From Strongylocentrotus droebachiensis (lineage: Eukaryota > Echinodermata > Echinoidea > Camarodonta > Strongylocentrotidae): DNA of 64,000 nucleotides. Below are positions 7,809 to 17,485 of this stretch, piece after piece. Every line of letters begins with the position of its first letter. Position 1 is the first letter of the stretch. The position numbers and the translations under genes were made by a program. Below the pieces are notes generated by a model that was not told the DNA's origin, searched no databases, and saw only the letters and a list, made by a program, of their open reading frames with translations. The stretch covers positions 1 to 64,000 of the forward strand of contig JAVYIG010001609.1 in NCBI GenBank assembly GCA_035222895.1, read 5' to 3'.

Positions 7809-7941
7809 AGAGACGTCGAAGTCCATGGTTTCATAGTTGGTGCCTTAGGAACCTGGCACCAGGGCAACGAACGTGCTCTCGGACGCCTGGGTGTCAGTCG
7901 CCGGTACAGAACACTGATGAGAAAGCTGTGCTGCATTGATG
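7809..7941 (+). pseudogene. Short RLE C-terminal fragment
   Basis: 133 bp matching 6494-6626 (encoding RDVEVHGFIVGALGTWHQ through MRKLCCID), downstream of the endonuclease core. It is joined on the left to the truncated 3' UTR of copy d and on the right to U2 promoter at exactly the breakpoint seen at 885 and 6626. Confidence 0.85.
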
Positions 7942-7946
7942 ACATT

Positions 7947-8036
7947 CTTCGTGAGGTCCTTAAATGCAACATTTTCATCACCGAATCGTCTGGTCCGTAG
8001 GATTTGGATATTCTTCTTCAGCTTCGGTATGCAACT
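7947..8036 (+). promoter_or_regulatory. Truncated U2 promoter (about -90 to -1)
   Basis: Third copy of the 90-bp promoter with the CGTCTGG marker in the PSE region; distal elements absent. Confidence 0.8.
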
Positions 8037-8090
8037 ATCGCTTCTCGGCCTTTTGGCTAAGATCATGTGTAGTATCTGTTCTTTTCAGCT
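8037..8090 (+). pseudogene. U2 snRNA 5' fragment (nt 1-54), copy e
   Basis: Standard nt 1-54 fragment; its insert is complete at the 3' end, so it pairs with the fragment at 9281-9432. Confidence 0.95.
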
Positions 8091-9280
8091 CAATACTCAC
8101 TGATCTTATGAGATTCGGTCATCTAGGTGCATACCATGCATCGACTCCTGCTCTCGTTCCTGAGGTAGAAACAGCGATCCATCCTCCTTCACCAGACGAA
8201 GCAGCTCCTTTCTTCCAGCTGAAGAGATGTCTTCGCGTTTGAAGAGAGGGCAGCCTGGTTGGTGCCTAGGCTGGCAGCTCGGGTGGCAGACTGGTTGGAG
8301 CCTCGGCTGGCGGCTTGGTTGGAGCCTCGACTTGCAGCTGGGTTGGAGCCTGAGCTGGTAGCTTGGTTGGAGCCTGAGCTGGTAGCTTGGTTGGAGCCTG
8401 GGTTGGCAGCCTGGTTGGAGCCTCGACTTGCAGCTGGGTTGGAGCCTGAGCTGGTAGCTTGGTTGGAGCCTCGACTTGCAGCTGGGTTGGAGCCTGAGCT
8501 GGTAGCTTGGTTGGAGCCTAAGTTGGCAGCTTGGTTGGAGCCTGAGCTGGTAGCTTGGTTGGAGCCTCGACTTGCAGCTGGGTTGGAGCCTGAGCTGGTA
8601 GCTTGGTTGGAGCCTGGGCTGGTAGCTTGGTTGGAGCCTGAGCTGGTAGCTGGGTTGGAGCCTGAGCTGGAAGCTTGGTTGGAGCCTGAGCTGGTAGCTG
8701 GGTTGGAGCCTGAGCTGGTAGCTTGGTTGGAGCCTGAGCTGGTAGCTGGGTTGGAGCCTGAGCTGGTAGCTTGGTTGGAGCCTGAGCTGGTAGCTTGGTT
8801 GGAGCCTGAGCTGGTAGCTTGGTTGGAGCCTGAGCTGGTAGCTTGGTTGGAACCTGAGCTGGAAGCTTGGTTGGAGCCTGGAAGCTTGGTCGGCTGCATT
8901 GATGCTATCCAAGCTTCCAGAGACATTTGGGTTGAACATGTGACTGGACATCGACAGTACGAGTGACGAATTGTTCAATATATGACATACTAATGTTTAT
9001 GTATTTTTGTTTGCTTGACAAAGCTAGATGAATATATTCCCTGTCCTACTACATACATCTCGATGTGCCCTTGCTAGACATTCCATTGGTAACCATTATA
9101 TCAATGGATTAACACAATGATCTGTAAACAATATATGATTTTCACAATGTATTTATTGTTTCAAAGAATCTGTTCTTTTCACTGTAATACATGAAACATG
9201 ACTGTGCCTTCTCCAACTGGAGACCTACATAATTTGTTAAAATGTTATAACTATTTCGAAGATGAAATTATTATTAATAA
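8091..9280 (+). mobile_element. U2-inserted non-LTR derivative, copy e
   Basis: 1190 bp between target duplications at 8074-8090 and 9281-9297. A deletion at the end of the minisatellite brings the LEPELVAW frame in phase with the real C-terminal codons (8892-8966), giving an accidental + strand frame ending GCIDAIQASRDIWVEHVTG...QYE. In the other inserts those two frames are out of phase. The C-terminal codons have the AGA (Arg) form, as in the inserts at 1035 and 6776. Confidence 0.88.
8255..8890 (+). repeat. 24-bp minisatellite, copy e
   Basis: The shortest array, about 26 units. The last units are partly deleted (GAGCCTGGAAGC), which shifts phase relative to the flank. Confidence 0.93.
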
Positions 9281-9432
9281 ATCTGTTCTTTTCAGCTTAA
9301 TATCTGAAACGCGACTCACCGAGTCGCTTGTATATTAAACTGATTTTTGAACCTAGGACATGGAATAGGGACTTGCTCCGTCCTGTCCACGGGTTGGCCC
9401 GGTATTGCAGTACTTCCGGGATCGGCCCACCC
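9281..9432 (+). pseudogene. U2 snRNA 3' fragment (nt 38-189), copy e
   Basis: Carries the shared stem-loop III change; the rest matches the intact U2 3' part by eye. Confidence 0.95.
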
Positions 9433-10133
9433 CTCAGGGGTTAAAATATACGAAAGAAAGAACTCTTTTCCTCTCCTTTTCTTTTACTTTTTACTTTTAC
9501 TGTAACGCTCACAATAGTGATCGATTATCTTTCAAATATCTTTTCTAATACGAATTTGCATATAATGACGTCAGCTTTTTTATGGATTTTTTTTATTTTT
9601 TATTTTTTTATTTTTTTTTGTATTGGGGGGGGGGGGGGTTGTTGTTGTAGACAATAGTGATGGATTTGATCTCTGTTTCATTTTTGTCTTGCCTACATAA
9701 CGTTCAGTACAATGTTCGAATTTATACTATGTTCCCTGTGCAATAAAAGATGTATCTAATCAATAGATTTGCGACGTCATGATACATCACAAGTATTCAC
9801 TGTGTTTATCCGGTCGTGGCGTTCTAACGCGGATTCTTGAATACGTGTACATGATTGGTGTTGGTCGCTTAAAGGGTGATTCGAAGCAAATGTTTTCTCC
9901 TTTAATGATTAATATCTTTCTTATCACCAATACATATGTGATTTATTTCATCCCATTCGTTTGAACACACAGTAACGTTTTTGCAGTGTGGAATTCGTTT
10001 TTCAAAAGCTTTTACCGTTTAAAAGATATCGTACAAAAATTGACTTCGTGAGGTCTGTAAATGCAACATTTTCATCACCGAATCGCCTGGTCCGTAGGAT
10101 TTGGATATTCTTCTTCAGCTTCGGTATGCAACT
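9433..10133 (+). other. U2 spacer, G-run type
   Basis: Between broken copies e and f, with a 14-G run at 9625-9638. It has TTTTCTCC near 9893, as in the intact array, where the other G-run spacers have TTTTTTCC, so it is a mosaic of spacer types. No gene is seen. Confidence 0.85.
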
Positions 10134-10187
10134 ATCGCTTCTCGGCCTTTTGGCTAAGATCATGTGTAGTATCTGTTCTTTTCAGCT
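10134..10187 (+). pseudogene. U2 snRNA 5' fragment (nt 1-54), copy f
   Basis: Full spacer and normal PSE precede it; one extra A (ACAAAAATTG) sits about 100 bp upstream. Confidence 0.95.
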
Positions 10188-11502
10188 CAATACTCACTGA
10201 TCTTATGAGATTCGGTCATCTAGGTGCATACCATGCATCGACTCCTGCTCTCGTTCCTGAGGTAGAAACAGCGATCCATCCTCCTTCACCAGACGAAGCA
10301 GCTCCTTTCTTCCAGCTGAAGAGATGTCTTCGCGTTTGAAGAGAGGGCAGCATGGTTGGTGCCTAGGCTGGCAGCTCGGGTGGCAGACTGGTTGGAGCCT
10401 CGGCTGGCGGCTTGGTTGGAGCCTCGACTTGCAGCTGGGTTGGAGCCTGAGCTGGTAGCTTGGTTGGAGCCTGAGCTGGTAGCTTGGTTGGAGCCTGGGT
10501 TGGCAGCCTGGTTGGAGCCTCGACTTGCAGCTGGGTTGGAGCCTGAGCTGGTAGCTTGGTTGGAGCCTCGACTTGCAGCTGGGTTGGAGCCTGAGCTGGT
10601 AGCTTGGTTGGAGCCTAAGTTGGCAGCTTGGTTGGAGCCTGAGCTGGTAGCTTGGTTGGAGCCTCGACTTGCAGCTGGGTTGGAGCCTGAGCTGGTAGCT
10701 TGGTTGGAGCCTGGGCTGGTAGCTTGGTTGGAGCCTGAGCTGGTAGCTGGGTTGGAGCCTGAGCTGGAAGCTTGGTTGGAGCCTGAGCTGGTAGCTGGGT
10801 TGGAGCCTGAGCTGGAAGCTTGTTTGGAGCCTGAGCTGGAAGCTGGGTTGGAGCCTGAGCTGGTAGCTTGGTTGGAGCCTGAGCTGGTAGCTTGGTTGGA
10901 GCCTGAGCTGGTAGCTTGGTTGGAGCCTGAGCTGGTAGCTTGGTTGGAACCTGAGCTGGAAGCTTGGTTGGAACCTGAGCTGGAAGCTTGGTTGGAGCCT
11001 GAGCTGGTAGCTGGGTTGGAGCCTCGGCTTGCAGCTTGGTTGGAGCCTGAGCTGGTAGCTTGGTTGGAGCCTGAGCTGGTAGCTTGGTTGGAGCCTGAGC
11101 TGGAAGCTTGGTCGGCTGCATTGATGCTATCCAAGCTTCCATAGACATTTGGGTTGAACATGTGACTGGACATCGACAGTACGAGTGACGAATTGTTCAA
11201 TATATGACATACTAATGTTTATGTATTTTTGTTTGCTTGACAAAGCTAGATGAATATATTCCCTGTCCTACTACATACATCTCGATGTGCCCTTGCTAGA
11301 CATTCCATTGGTAACCATTATATCAATGGATTAACACAATGATCTGTAAACAATATATGATTTTCACAATGTATTTATTGTTTCAATGAATCTGTTCTTT
11401 TCACTGTAATACATGAAACATGACTGTGCCTTCTCCAACTGGAGACCTACATAATTTGTTAAAATGTTATAACTATTTCGAAGATGAAATTATTATTAAT
11501 AA
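10188..11502 (+). mobile_element. U2-inserted non-LTR derivative, copy f
   Basis: 1315 bp between duplications at 10171-10187 and 11503-11519, the same length as the insert at 3213 and differing from it by only a few bases (for example CAGCATGG at the minisatellite start and TTGTTTGG near 10820). C-terminal codons at 11114-11188 have the ATA (Ile) marker. Confidence 0.88.
10352..11112 (+). repeat. 24-bp minisatellite, copy f
   Basis: About 32 units in the same variant order as the array at 3377-4137, which supports duplication of the whole unit and not convergent expansion. Confidence 0.93.
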
Positions 11503-11654
11503 ATCTGTTCTTTTCAGCTTAATATCTGAAACGCGACTCACTGAGTCGCTTGTATATTAAACTGATTTTTGAACCTAGGACATGGAATAGGGACTTGCTC
11601 CGTCCTGTCCACGGGTTGGCCCGGTATTGCAGTACTTCCGGGATCGGCCCACCC
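11503..11654 (+). pseudogene. U2 snRNA 3' fragment (nt 38-189), copy f
   Basis: Has the shared stem-loop III change and a private change in the stem IIb loop (GACTCACTGAGTC for GACTCACCGAGTC). Confidence 0.95.
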
Positions 11655-12356
11655 CTCAGGGGTTAAAATATACGAAAGAAAGAACTCTTTTCCTCTGCTT
11701 TTCTTTTACTTTTTACTTTTACTGTAACGCTCACAATAGTGATCGATTATCTTTCAAATATCTTTTCTAATACGAATTTGCATATAATGACGTCAGCTTT
11801 TTTATGGATTTTTTTAATTTTTTATTTTTTTTAATTTTTTTGTATTGGGGGGGGGGGGGGGGTTGTTGTTGTAGACAATAGTGATGGATTTGATCTCTGT
11901 TTCATTTTTGTCTTGCCTACCTAACGTTCAGTACAATGTTCGAATTTATACTATGTTCCCTGTGCAATAAAAGATGTATCTAATCAATAGATTTGCGACG
12001 TCATGATACATCACAAGTATTCACTGTGTTTATCCGGTCGTGGCGTTCTAACGCGGATTCTTGAATACGTGTACATGATTGGTGTTGGTCGCTTAAAGGG
12101 TGATTCGAAGCAAATGTTTTTTCCTTTAATGATTAATATCTTTCTTATCACCAATACATATGTGATTTATTTCATCCCATTCGTTTGAACACACAGTAAC
12201 GTTTTTGCAGTGTGGCATTCGTTTTTCAAAAGCTTTTACCGTTTAAAAGATATCGTACAAAATTGACTTCGTGAGGTCTGTAAATGCAACATTTTCATCA
12301 CCGAATCGCCTGGTCCGTAGGATTTGGATATTCTTCTTCAGCTTCGGTATGCAACT
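11655..12356 (+). other. U2 spacer, G-run type
   Basis: Between broken copies f and g, with a 16-G run at 11847-11862 and the TAACGCTCAC marker. It is the last G-run spacer before the array switches to the poly-T form. No gene is seen. Confidence 0.85.
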
Positions 12357-12410
12357 ATCGCTTCTCGGCCTTTTGGCTAAGATCATGTGTAGTATCTGTT
12401 CTTTTCAGCT
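12357..12410 (+). pseudogene. U2 snRNA 5' fragment (nt 1-54), copy g
   Basis: Standard fragment; the unit starting here is repeated 2155 bp later. Confidence 0.95.
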
Positions 12411-13653
12411 CAATACTCACTGATCTTATGAGATTCGGTCATCTAGGTGCATACCATGCATCGACTCCTGCTCTCGTTCCTGAGGTAGAAACAGCGATCC
12501 ATCCTCCTTCACCAGACGAAGCAGCTCCTTTCTTCCAGCTGAAGAGATGTCTTCGCGTTTGAAGAGAAGGCAGCCTGGTTGGTGCCTAGGCTGGCAGCTC
12601 GGGTGGCAGACTGGTTGGAGCCTCGGCTGGCGGCTTGGTTGGAGCCTCGACTTGCAGCTGGGTTGGAGCCTGAGCTGGTAGCTTGGTTGGAGCCTGAGCT
12701 GGTAGCTTGGTTGGAGCCTGGGTTGGCAGCCTGGTTGGAGCCTCGACTTGCAGCTGGGTTGGAGCCTGAGCTGGTAGCTTGGTTGGAGCCTCGACTTGCA
12801 GCTGGGTTGGAGCCTGAGCTGGTAGCTTGGTTGGAGCCTAAGTTGGCAGCTTGGTTGGAGCCTGAGCTGGTAGCTTGGTTGGAGCCTGAGCTGGTAGCTT
12901 GGTTGGAGCCTCGACTTGCAGCTGGGTTGGAGCCTGAGCTGGTAGCTGGGTTGGAGCCTGAGCTGGAAGCTTGGTTGGAGCCTGAGCTGGTAGCTGGGTT
13001 GGAGCCTGAGCTGGAAGCTTGGTTGGAGCCTGAGCTGGTAGCTGGGTTGGAGCCTGAGCTGGTAGCTTGGTTGGAGCCTGAGCTGGTAGCTTGGTTGGAG
13101 CCTGAGCTGGTAGCTTGGTTGGAGCCTGAGCTGGTAGCTTGGTTGGAACCTGAGCTGGAAGCTTGGTTGGAGCCTGAGCTGGTAGCTGGGTTGGAGCCTC
13201 GGCTTGCAGCTTGGTTGGAGCCTGAGCTGGTAGCTTGGTTGGAGCCTGAGCTGGAAGCTTGGTCGGCTGCATTGATGCTATCCAAGCTTCCATAGACATT
13301 TGGGTTGAACATGTGACTGGACATCGACAGTACGAGTGACGAATTGTTCAATATATGACATACTAATGTTTATGTATTTTTGTTTGCTTGACAAAGCTAG
13401 ATGAATATATTCCCTGTCCTACTACATACATCTCGATGTGCCCTTGCTAGACATTCCATTGGTAACCATTATATCAATGGATTAACACAATGATCTGTAA
13501 ACAATATATGATTTTCACAATGTATTTATTGTTTCAATGAATCTGTTCTTTTCACTGTAATACATGAAACATGACTGTGCCTTCTCCAACTGGAGACCTA
13601 CATAATTTGTTAAAATGTTATAACTATTTCGAAGATGAAATTATTATTAATAA
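12411..13653 (+). mobile_element. U2-inserted non-LTR derivative, copy g
   Basis: 1243 bp between duplications at 12394-12410 and 13654-13670. It has GAGAAGGCAG before the minisatellite where older inserts have GAGAGGGCAG. C-terminal codons lie at 13265-13339 with the ATA marker. Length and all visible open frames equal those of the next insert, a direct sign of recent duplication. Confidence 0.88.
12575..13263 (+). repeat. 24-bp minisatellite, copy g
   Basis: About 29 units; exactly three fewer than the arrays at 3377 and 10352, judging from insert lengths (72 bp difference). Confidence 0.93.
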
Positions 13654-13805
13654 ATCTGTTCTTTTCAGCTTAATATCTGAAACGCGACTCACCGAGTCGC
13701 TTGTATATTAAACTGATTTTTGAACCTAGGACATGGAATAGGGACTTGCTCCGTCCTGTCCACGGGTTGGCCCGGTATTGCAGTACTTCCGGGATCGGCC
13801 CACCC
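13654..13805 (+). pseudogene. U2 snRNA 3' fragment (nt 38-189), copy g
   Basis: Shared stem-loop III change present, although the spacer after it is of the intact-array type, so the exchange point lies downstream of this U2 part. Confidence 0.95.
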
Positions 13806-14511
13806 CTCAGGGGTTAAAATATACGAAAGAAAGAACTCTTTTCCTCTCCTTTTCTTTTACTTTTTACTTTTACTGTATCGCTGACAATAGTGATCGATTA
13901 TCTTTCAAATATCTTTTCAAATACGAATTTGCATATTATGACGTCAGCTTTTTGATGGAAAATGATTTTTTTTTTTTTTTTTTTATTATTATTTTTTTTT
14001 ATTGGGGGGAGTGGGGTTGTTTGTTGTGGACAATAGTGATGGATTTGATCTCTGTTTCATTTGTGTCTTGCCTACATAACGTTCAGTACAATGTTCGAAT
14101 TTATACTATGTTCCCTGTGCAATAAAAGATGTATCTAATCAATAGATTTGCGACGTCATGATACATCACAAGTATTCACTGTGTTTATCCGGTCGTGGCG
14201 TTCTAACGCGGATTCTTGAATACGTGTACATGATTGGTGTTGGTCGCTTAAAGGGTGATTCGAAGCAAATGTTTTTTCCTTTAATGATTAATATCTTTCT
14301 TATCACCAATACATATGTGATTTATTTCATCCCATTCGTTTGAACACACAGTAACGTTTTTGCAGTGTGGCATTCGTTTTTCAAAAGCTTTTACCGTTTA
14401 AAAGATATCGTACAAAATTGACTTCGTGAGGTCTGTAAATGCAACATTTTCATCACCGAATCGCCTGGTCCGTAGGATTTGGATATTCTTCTTCAGCTTC
14501 GGTATGCAACT
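13806..14511 (+). other. U2 spacer, mosaic of both types
   Basis: The left part is of the intact-array type (TATCGCTGAC, long T run, GGGGGGAGTGGGG). The right part keeps older markers (TTTATACTATG, CGCTTAAAGG, TTTTTTCC, AATACATATG). The boundary between the two haplotypes lies between about 14030 and 14105. No gene is seen. Confidence 0.8.
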
Positions 14512-14565
14512 ATCGCTTCTCGGCCTTTTGGCTAAGATCATGTGTAGTATCTGTTCTTTTCAGCT
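14512..14565 (+). pseudogene. U2 snRNA 5' fragment (nt 1-54), copy h
   Basis: Last interrupted U2 before the intact array. Confidence 0.95.
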
Positions 14566-15808
14566 CAATACTCACTGATCTTATGAGATTCGGTCATCTA
14601 GGTGCATACCATGCATCGACTCCTGCTCTCGTTCCTGAGGTAGAAACAGCGATCCATCCTCCTTCACCAGACGAAGCAGCTCCTTTCTTCCAGCTGAAGA
14701 GATGTCTTCGCGTTTGAAGAGAAGGCAGCCTGGTTGGTGCCTAGGCTGGCAGCTCGGGTGGCAGACTGGTTGGAGCCTCGGCTGGCGGCTTGGTTGGAGC
14801 CTCGACTTGCAGCTGGGTTGGAGCCTGAGCTGGTAGCTTGGTTGGAGCCTGAGCTGGTAGCTTGGTTGGAGCCTGGGTTGGCAGCCTGGTTGGAGCCTCG
14901 ACTTGCAGCTGGGTTGGAGCCTGAGCTGGTAGCTTGGTTGGAGCCTCGACTTGCAGCTGGGTTGGAGCCTGAGCTGGTAGCTTGGTTGGAGCCTAAGTTG
15001 GCAGCTTGGTTGGAGCCTGAGCTGGTAGCTTGGTTGGAGCCTGAGCTGGTAGCTTGGTTGGAGCCTCGACTTGCAGCTGGGTTGGAGCCTGAGCTGGTAG
15101 CTGGGTTGGAGCCTGAGCTGGAAGCTTGGTTGGAGCCTGAGCTGGTAGCTGGGTTGGAGCCTGAGCTGGAAGCTTGGTTGGAGCCTGAGCTGGTAGCTGG
15201 GTTGGAGCCTGAGCTGGTAGCTTGGTTGGAGCCTGAGCTGGTAGCTTGGTTGGAGCCTGAGCTGGTAGCTTGGTTGGAGCCTGAGCTGGTAGCTTGGTTG
15301 GAACCTGAGCTGGAAGCTTGGTTGGAGCCTGAGCTGGTAGCTGGGTTGGAGCCTCGGCTTGCAGCTTGGTTGGAGCCTGAGCTGGTAGCTTGGTTGGAGC
15401 CTGAGCTGGAAGCTTGGTCGGCTGCATTGATGCTATCCAAGCTTCCATAGACATTTGGGTTGAACATGTGACTGGACATCGACAGTACGAGTGACGAATT
15501 GTTCAATATATGACATACTAATGTTTATGTATTTTTGTTTGCTTGACAAAGCTAGATGAATATATTCCCTGTCCTACTACATACATCTCGATGTGCCCTT
15601 GCTAGACATTCCATTGGTAACCATTATATCAATGGATTAACACAATGATCTGTAAACAATATATGATTTTCACAATGTATTTATTGTTTCAATGAATCTG
15701 TTCTTTTCACTGTAATACATGAAACATGACTGTGCCTTCTCCAACTGGAGACCTACATAATTTGTTAAAATGTTATAACTATTTCGAAGATGAAATTATT
15801 ATTAATAA
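14566..15808 (+). mobile_element. U2-inserted non-LTR derivative, copy h
   Basis: 1243 bp between duplications at 14549-14565 and 15809-15825; appears identical to the insert at 12411. C-terminal codons at 15420-15494. It is the insert closest to the intact genes. Confidence 0.88.
14730..15418 (+). repeat. 24-bp minisatellite, copy h
   Basis: About 29 units in the same variant order as 12575-13263. Tandem arrays of this kind normally change length quickly, so identity implies a young duplication or an assembly duplicate. Confidence 0.93.
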
Positions 15809-15960
15809 ATCTGTTCTTTTCAGCTTAATATCTGAAACGCGACTCACCGAGTCGCTTGTATATTAAACTGATTTTTGAACCTAGGACATGGAATAGGGAC
15901 TTGCTCCGTCCTGTCCACGGGTTGGCCCGGTATTGCAGTACTTCCGGGATCGGCCCACCC
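15809..15960 (+). pseudogene. U2 snRNA 3' fragment (nt 38-189), copy h
   Basis: Last fragment with GGGACTTGCTCC; the next U2 (16667) has GGGGCTTGCTCC. Confidence 0.95.
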
Positions 15961-16666
15961 CTCAGGGGTTAAAATATACGAAAGAAAGAACTCTTTTCCT
16001 CTCCTTTTCTTTTACTTTTTACTTTTACTGTATCGCTGACAATAGTGATCGATTATCTTTCAAATATCTTTTCAAATACGAATTTGCATATTATGACGTC
16101 AGCTTTTTGATGGAAAATGATTTTTTTTTTTTTTTTTTTATTATTATTTTTTTTTATTGGGGGGAGTGGGGTTGTTTGTTGTGGACAATAGTGATGGATT
16201 TGATCTCTGTTTCATTTGTGTCTTGCCTACATAACGTTCAGTACAATGTTCGAATTTATACAATGTTCCCTGTGCAATAAAAGATGTATCTAATCAATAG
16301 ATTTGCGACGTCATGATACATCACAAGTATTCACTGTGTTTATCCGGTCGTGGCGTTCTAACGCGGATTCTTGAATACGTGTACATGATTGGTGTTGGTC
16401 GCTTGAAGGGTGATTCGAAGCAAATGTTTTCTCCTTTAATGATTAATATCTTTCTTATCACCAATAAATATGTGATTTATTTCATCCCATTCGTTTGAAC
16501 ACACAGTAACGTTTTTGCAGTGTGGCATTCGTTTTTCAAAAGCTTTTACCGTTTAAAAGATATCGTACAAAATTGACTTCGTGAGGTCTGTAAATGCAAC
16601 ATTTTCATCACCGAATCGCCTGGTCCGTAGGATTTGGATATTCTTCTTCAGCTTCGGTATGCAACT
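15961..16666 (+). other. U2 spacer, intact-array type
   Basis: Links the last broken unit to the first intact gene. The poly-T block is split by ATTATTATT, and it has AATTTATAC where most later units have AATTCATAC. From about 16260 on all markers (TACAATG, CGCTTGAAGG, TTTTCTCC, AATAAATATG) are those of the intact array. No gene is seen. Confidence 0.85.
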
Positions 16667-16855
16667 ATCGCTTCTCGGCCTTTTGGCTAAGATCATGTGT
16701 AGTATCTGTTCTTTTCAGCTTAATATCTGAAACGCGACTCACCGAGTCGCTTGTATATTAAACTGATTTTTGAACCTAGGACATGGAATAGGGGCTTGCT
16801 CCGTCCTGTCCACGGGTTGGCCCGGTATTGCAGTACTTCCGGGATCGGCCCACCC
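16667..16855 (+). ncRNA. U2: U2 snRNA, intact copy 1
   Basis: U2 is the spliceosomal RNA that pairs with the intron branch point and with U6 in the nucleus. Stem I is ATCGCTTCTCGGCC...GGCTAAGATCA, and GTGTAGTATCTG contains the GTAGTA branch-point element at nt 33-38. TTCTTTTCAGCTTAATATC is the stem IIa/IIc region. GCGACTC and GAGTCGC form stem IIb, ATTTTTGA is the Sm site, GGGGCTTGCTCC is stem-loop III, and CCGG-TATTGCAGTAC-TTCCGG is stem-loop IV, the U2A'/U2B'' site. Length is 189 nt against 188 in human; the 3' end was set at ACCC by analogy with human U2. A PSE and 3' box flank it, so transcription by RNA polymerase II is expected. Next copy starts 881 bp on. Confidence 0.98.
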
Positions 16856-16862
16856 CTCAGGG

Positions 16863-16884
16863 GTTAAAATATACGAAAGAAAGA
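16863..16884 (+). promoter_or_regulatory. snRNA 3' box
   Basis: GTT at 16863 followed by AAAGAAAGA at 16876-16884 fits the loose metazoan 3' box (GTTTN0-3AAARNNAGA) apart from a longer gap. It starts 8 nt after the predicted mature end, the usual position for Integrator-dependent 3' processing. A short CCCC-TCA-GGGG inverted repeat lies between. Present after every U2 copy seen. Confidence 0.65.
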
Positions 16885-16937
16885 ACTCTTTTCCTCTCCT
16901 TTTCTTTTACTTTTTACTTTTACTGTATCGCTGACAA
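16885..16937 (+). repeat. Pyrimidine-rich tract
   Basis: ACTCTTTTCCTCTCC followed by TTTTC/TTTTAC repeats, strongly C/T-rich on the + strand. It recurs in each spacer with small length changes (one extra T after copies 3 and 8). Human U2 arrays also carry a C/T tract next to the gene; a shared role is not shown. Confidence 0.6.
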
Positions 16938-16976
16938 TAGTGATCGATTATCTTTCAAATATCTTTTCAAATACGA

Positions 16977-16996
16977 ATTTGCATATTATGACGTCA
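16977..16996 (+). promoter_or_regulatory. Octamer and CRE pair
   Basis: ATTTGCAT (16977-16984) is a perfect inverse octamer, and TGACGTCA (16989-16996) a perfect cAMP-response element, four bases apart. The pair is kept in all units, including the interrupted ones, though units after copies 5, 10 and 20 add two bases between them. It lies about 570 bp before the next U2 start and 120 bp after the previous U2, farther than a normal DSE, so it may act as an array-wide enhancer. Inference from motif matches only. Confidence 0.5.
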
Positions 16997-17014
16997 GCTT
17001 TTTGATGGAAAATG

Positions 17015-17056
17015 ATTTTTTTTTTTTTTTTTTTTTATTGGGGGGAGTGGGGTTGT
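17015..17056 (+). repeat. Poly-T plus G-rich block
   Basis: A long T run followed by ATT, GGGGGGAGTGGGG and TTG. The T part is the main source of unit length variation: pure T in most units, broken by A, ATTATT or ATTTATT in others. The recurring broken forms serve as markers of unit descent. Confidence 0.85.
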
Positions 17057-17187
17057 TTGTTGTGGACAATAGTGATGGATTTGATCTCTGTTTCATTTGT
17101 GTCTTGCCTACATAACGTTCAGTACAATGTTCGAATTCATACAATGTTCCCTGTGCAATAAAAGATGTATCTAATCAATAGATTTGC

Positions 17188-17195
17188 GACGTCAT
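17188..17195 (+). promoter_or_regulatory. Second CRE-like site
   Basis: GACGTCAT, seven of eight bases of a CRE, about 360 bp before the next U2 start (17548). Repeated in each spacer. Confidence 0.35.
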
Positions 17196-17298
17196 GATAC
17201 ATCACAAGTATTCACTGTGTTTATCCGGTCGTGGCGTTCTAACGCGGATTCTTGAATACGTGTACATGATTGGTGTTGGTCGCTTGAAGGGTGATTCG

Positions 17299-17306
17299 AA
17301 GCAAAT
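17299..17306 (+). promoter_or_regulatory. Octamer-like DSE candidate
   Basis: AAGCAAAT matches the octamer ATGCAAAT at seven of eight positions and lies at -249 to -242 of the next U2, the usual DSE region of vertebrate snRNA genes. A CCAAT occurs at -206. The assignment is by position and motif only. Confidence 0.4.
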
Positions 17307-17485
17307 GTTTTCTCCTTTAATGATTAATATCTTTCTTATCACCAATAAATATGTGATTTATTTCATCCCATTCGTTTGAACACACAGTAACGTTTTTGCA
17401 GTGTGGCATTCGTTTTTCAAAAGCTTTTACCGTTTAAAAGATATCGTACAAAATTGACTTCGTGAGGTCTGTAAATGCAACATTT

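Noticed and set aside
16828..17115. Frames starting inside U2 and running through the T block (MQYFRDRP..., F-rich)
   Set aside because: They overlap the U2 RNA and a poly-T tract (Phe codons), start at a TTG, and change frame with T-run length.
17157..17162. AATAAA in the spacer as a poly-A signal of a hidden mRNA gene
   Set aside because: Nothing upstream resembles a coding exon, and AATAAA is expected by chance in A/T-rich spacer.
17194..17379. A 61-codon frame (MIHHKYSLC...) repeated in nearly every unit
   Set aside because: It lies in the U2 spacer and is repeated only because the spacer is. It has no recognisable domain or start context, and the copy near 2810 has an extra G that breaks it.
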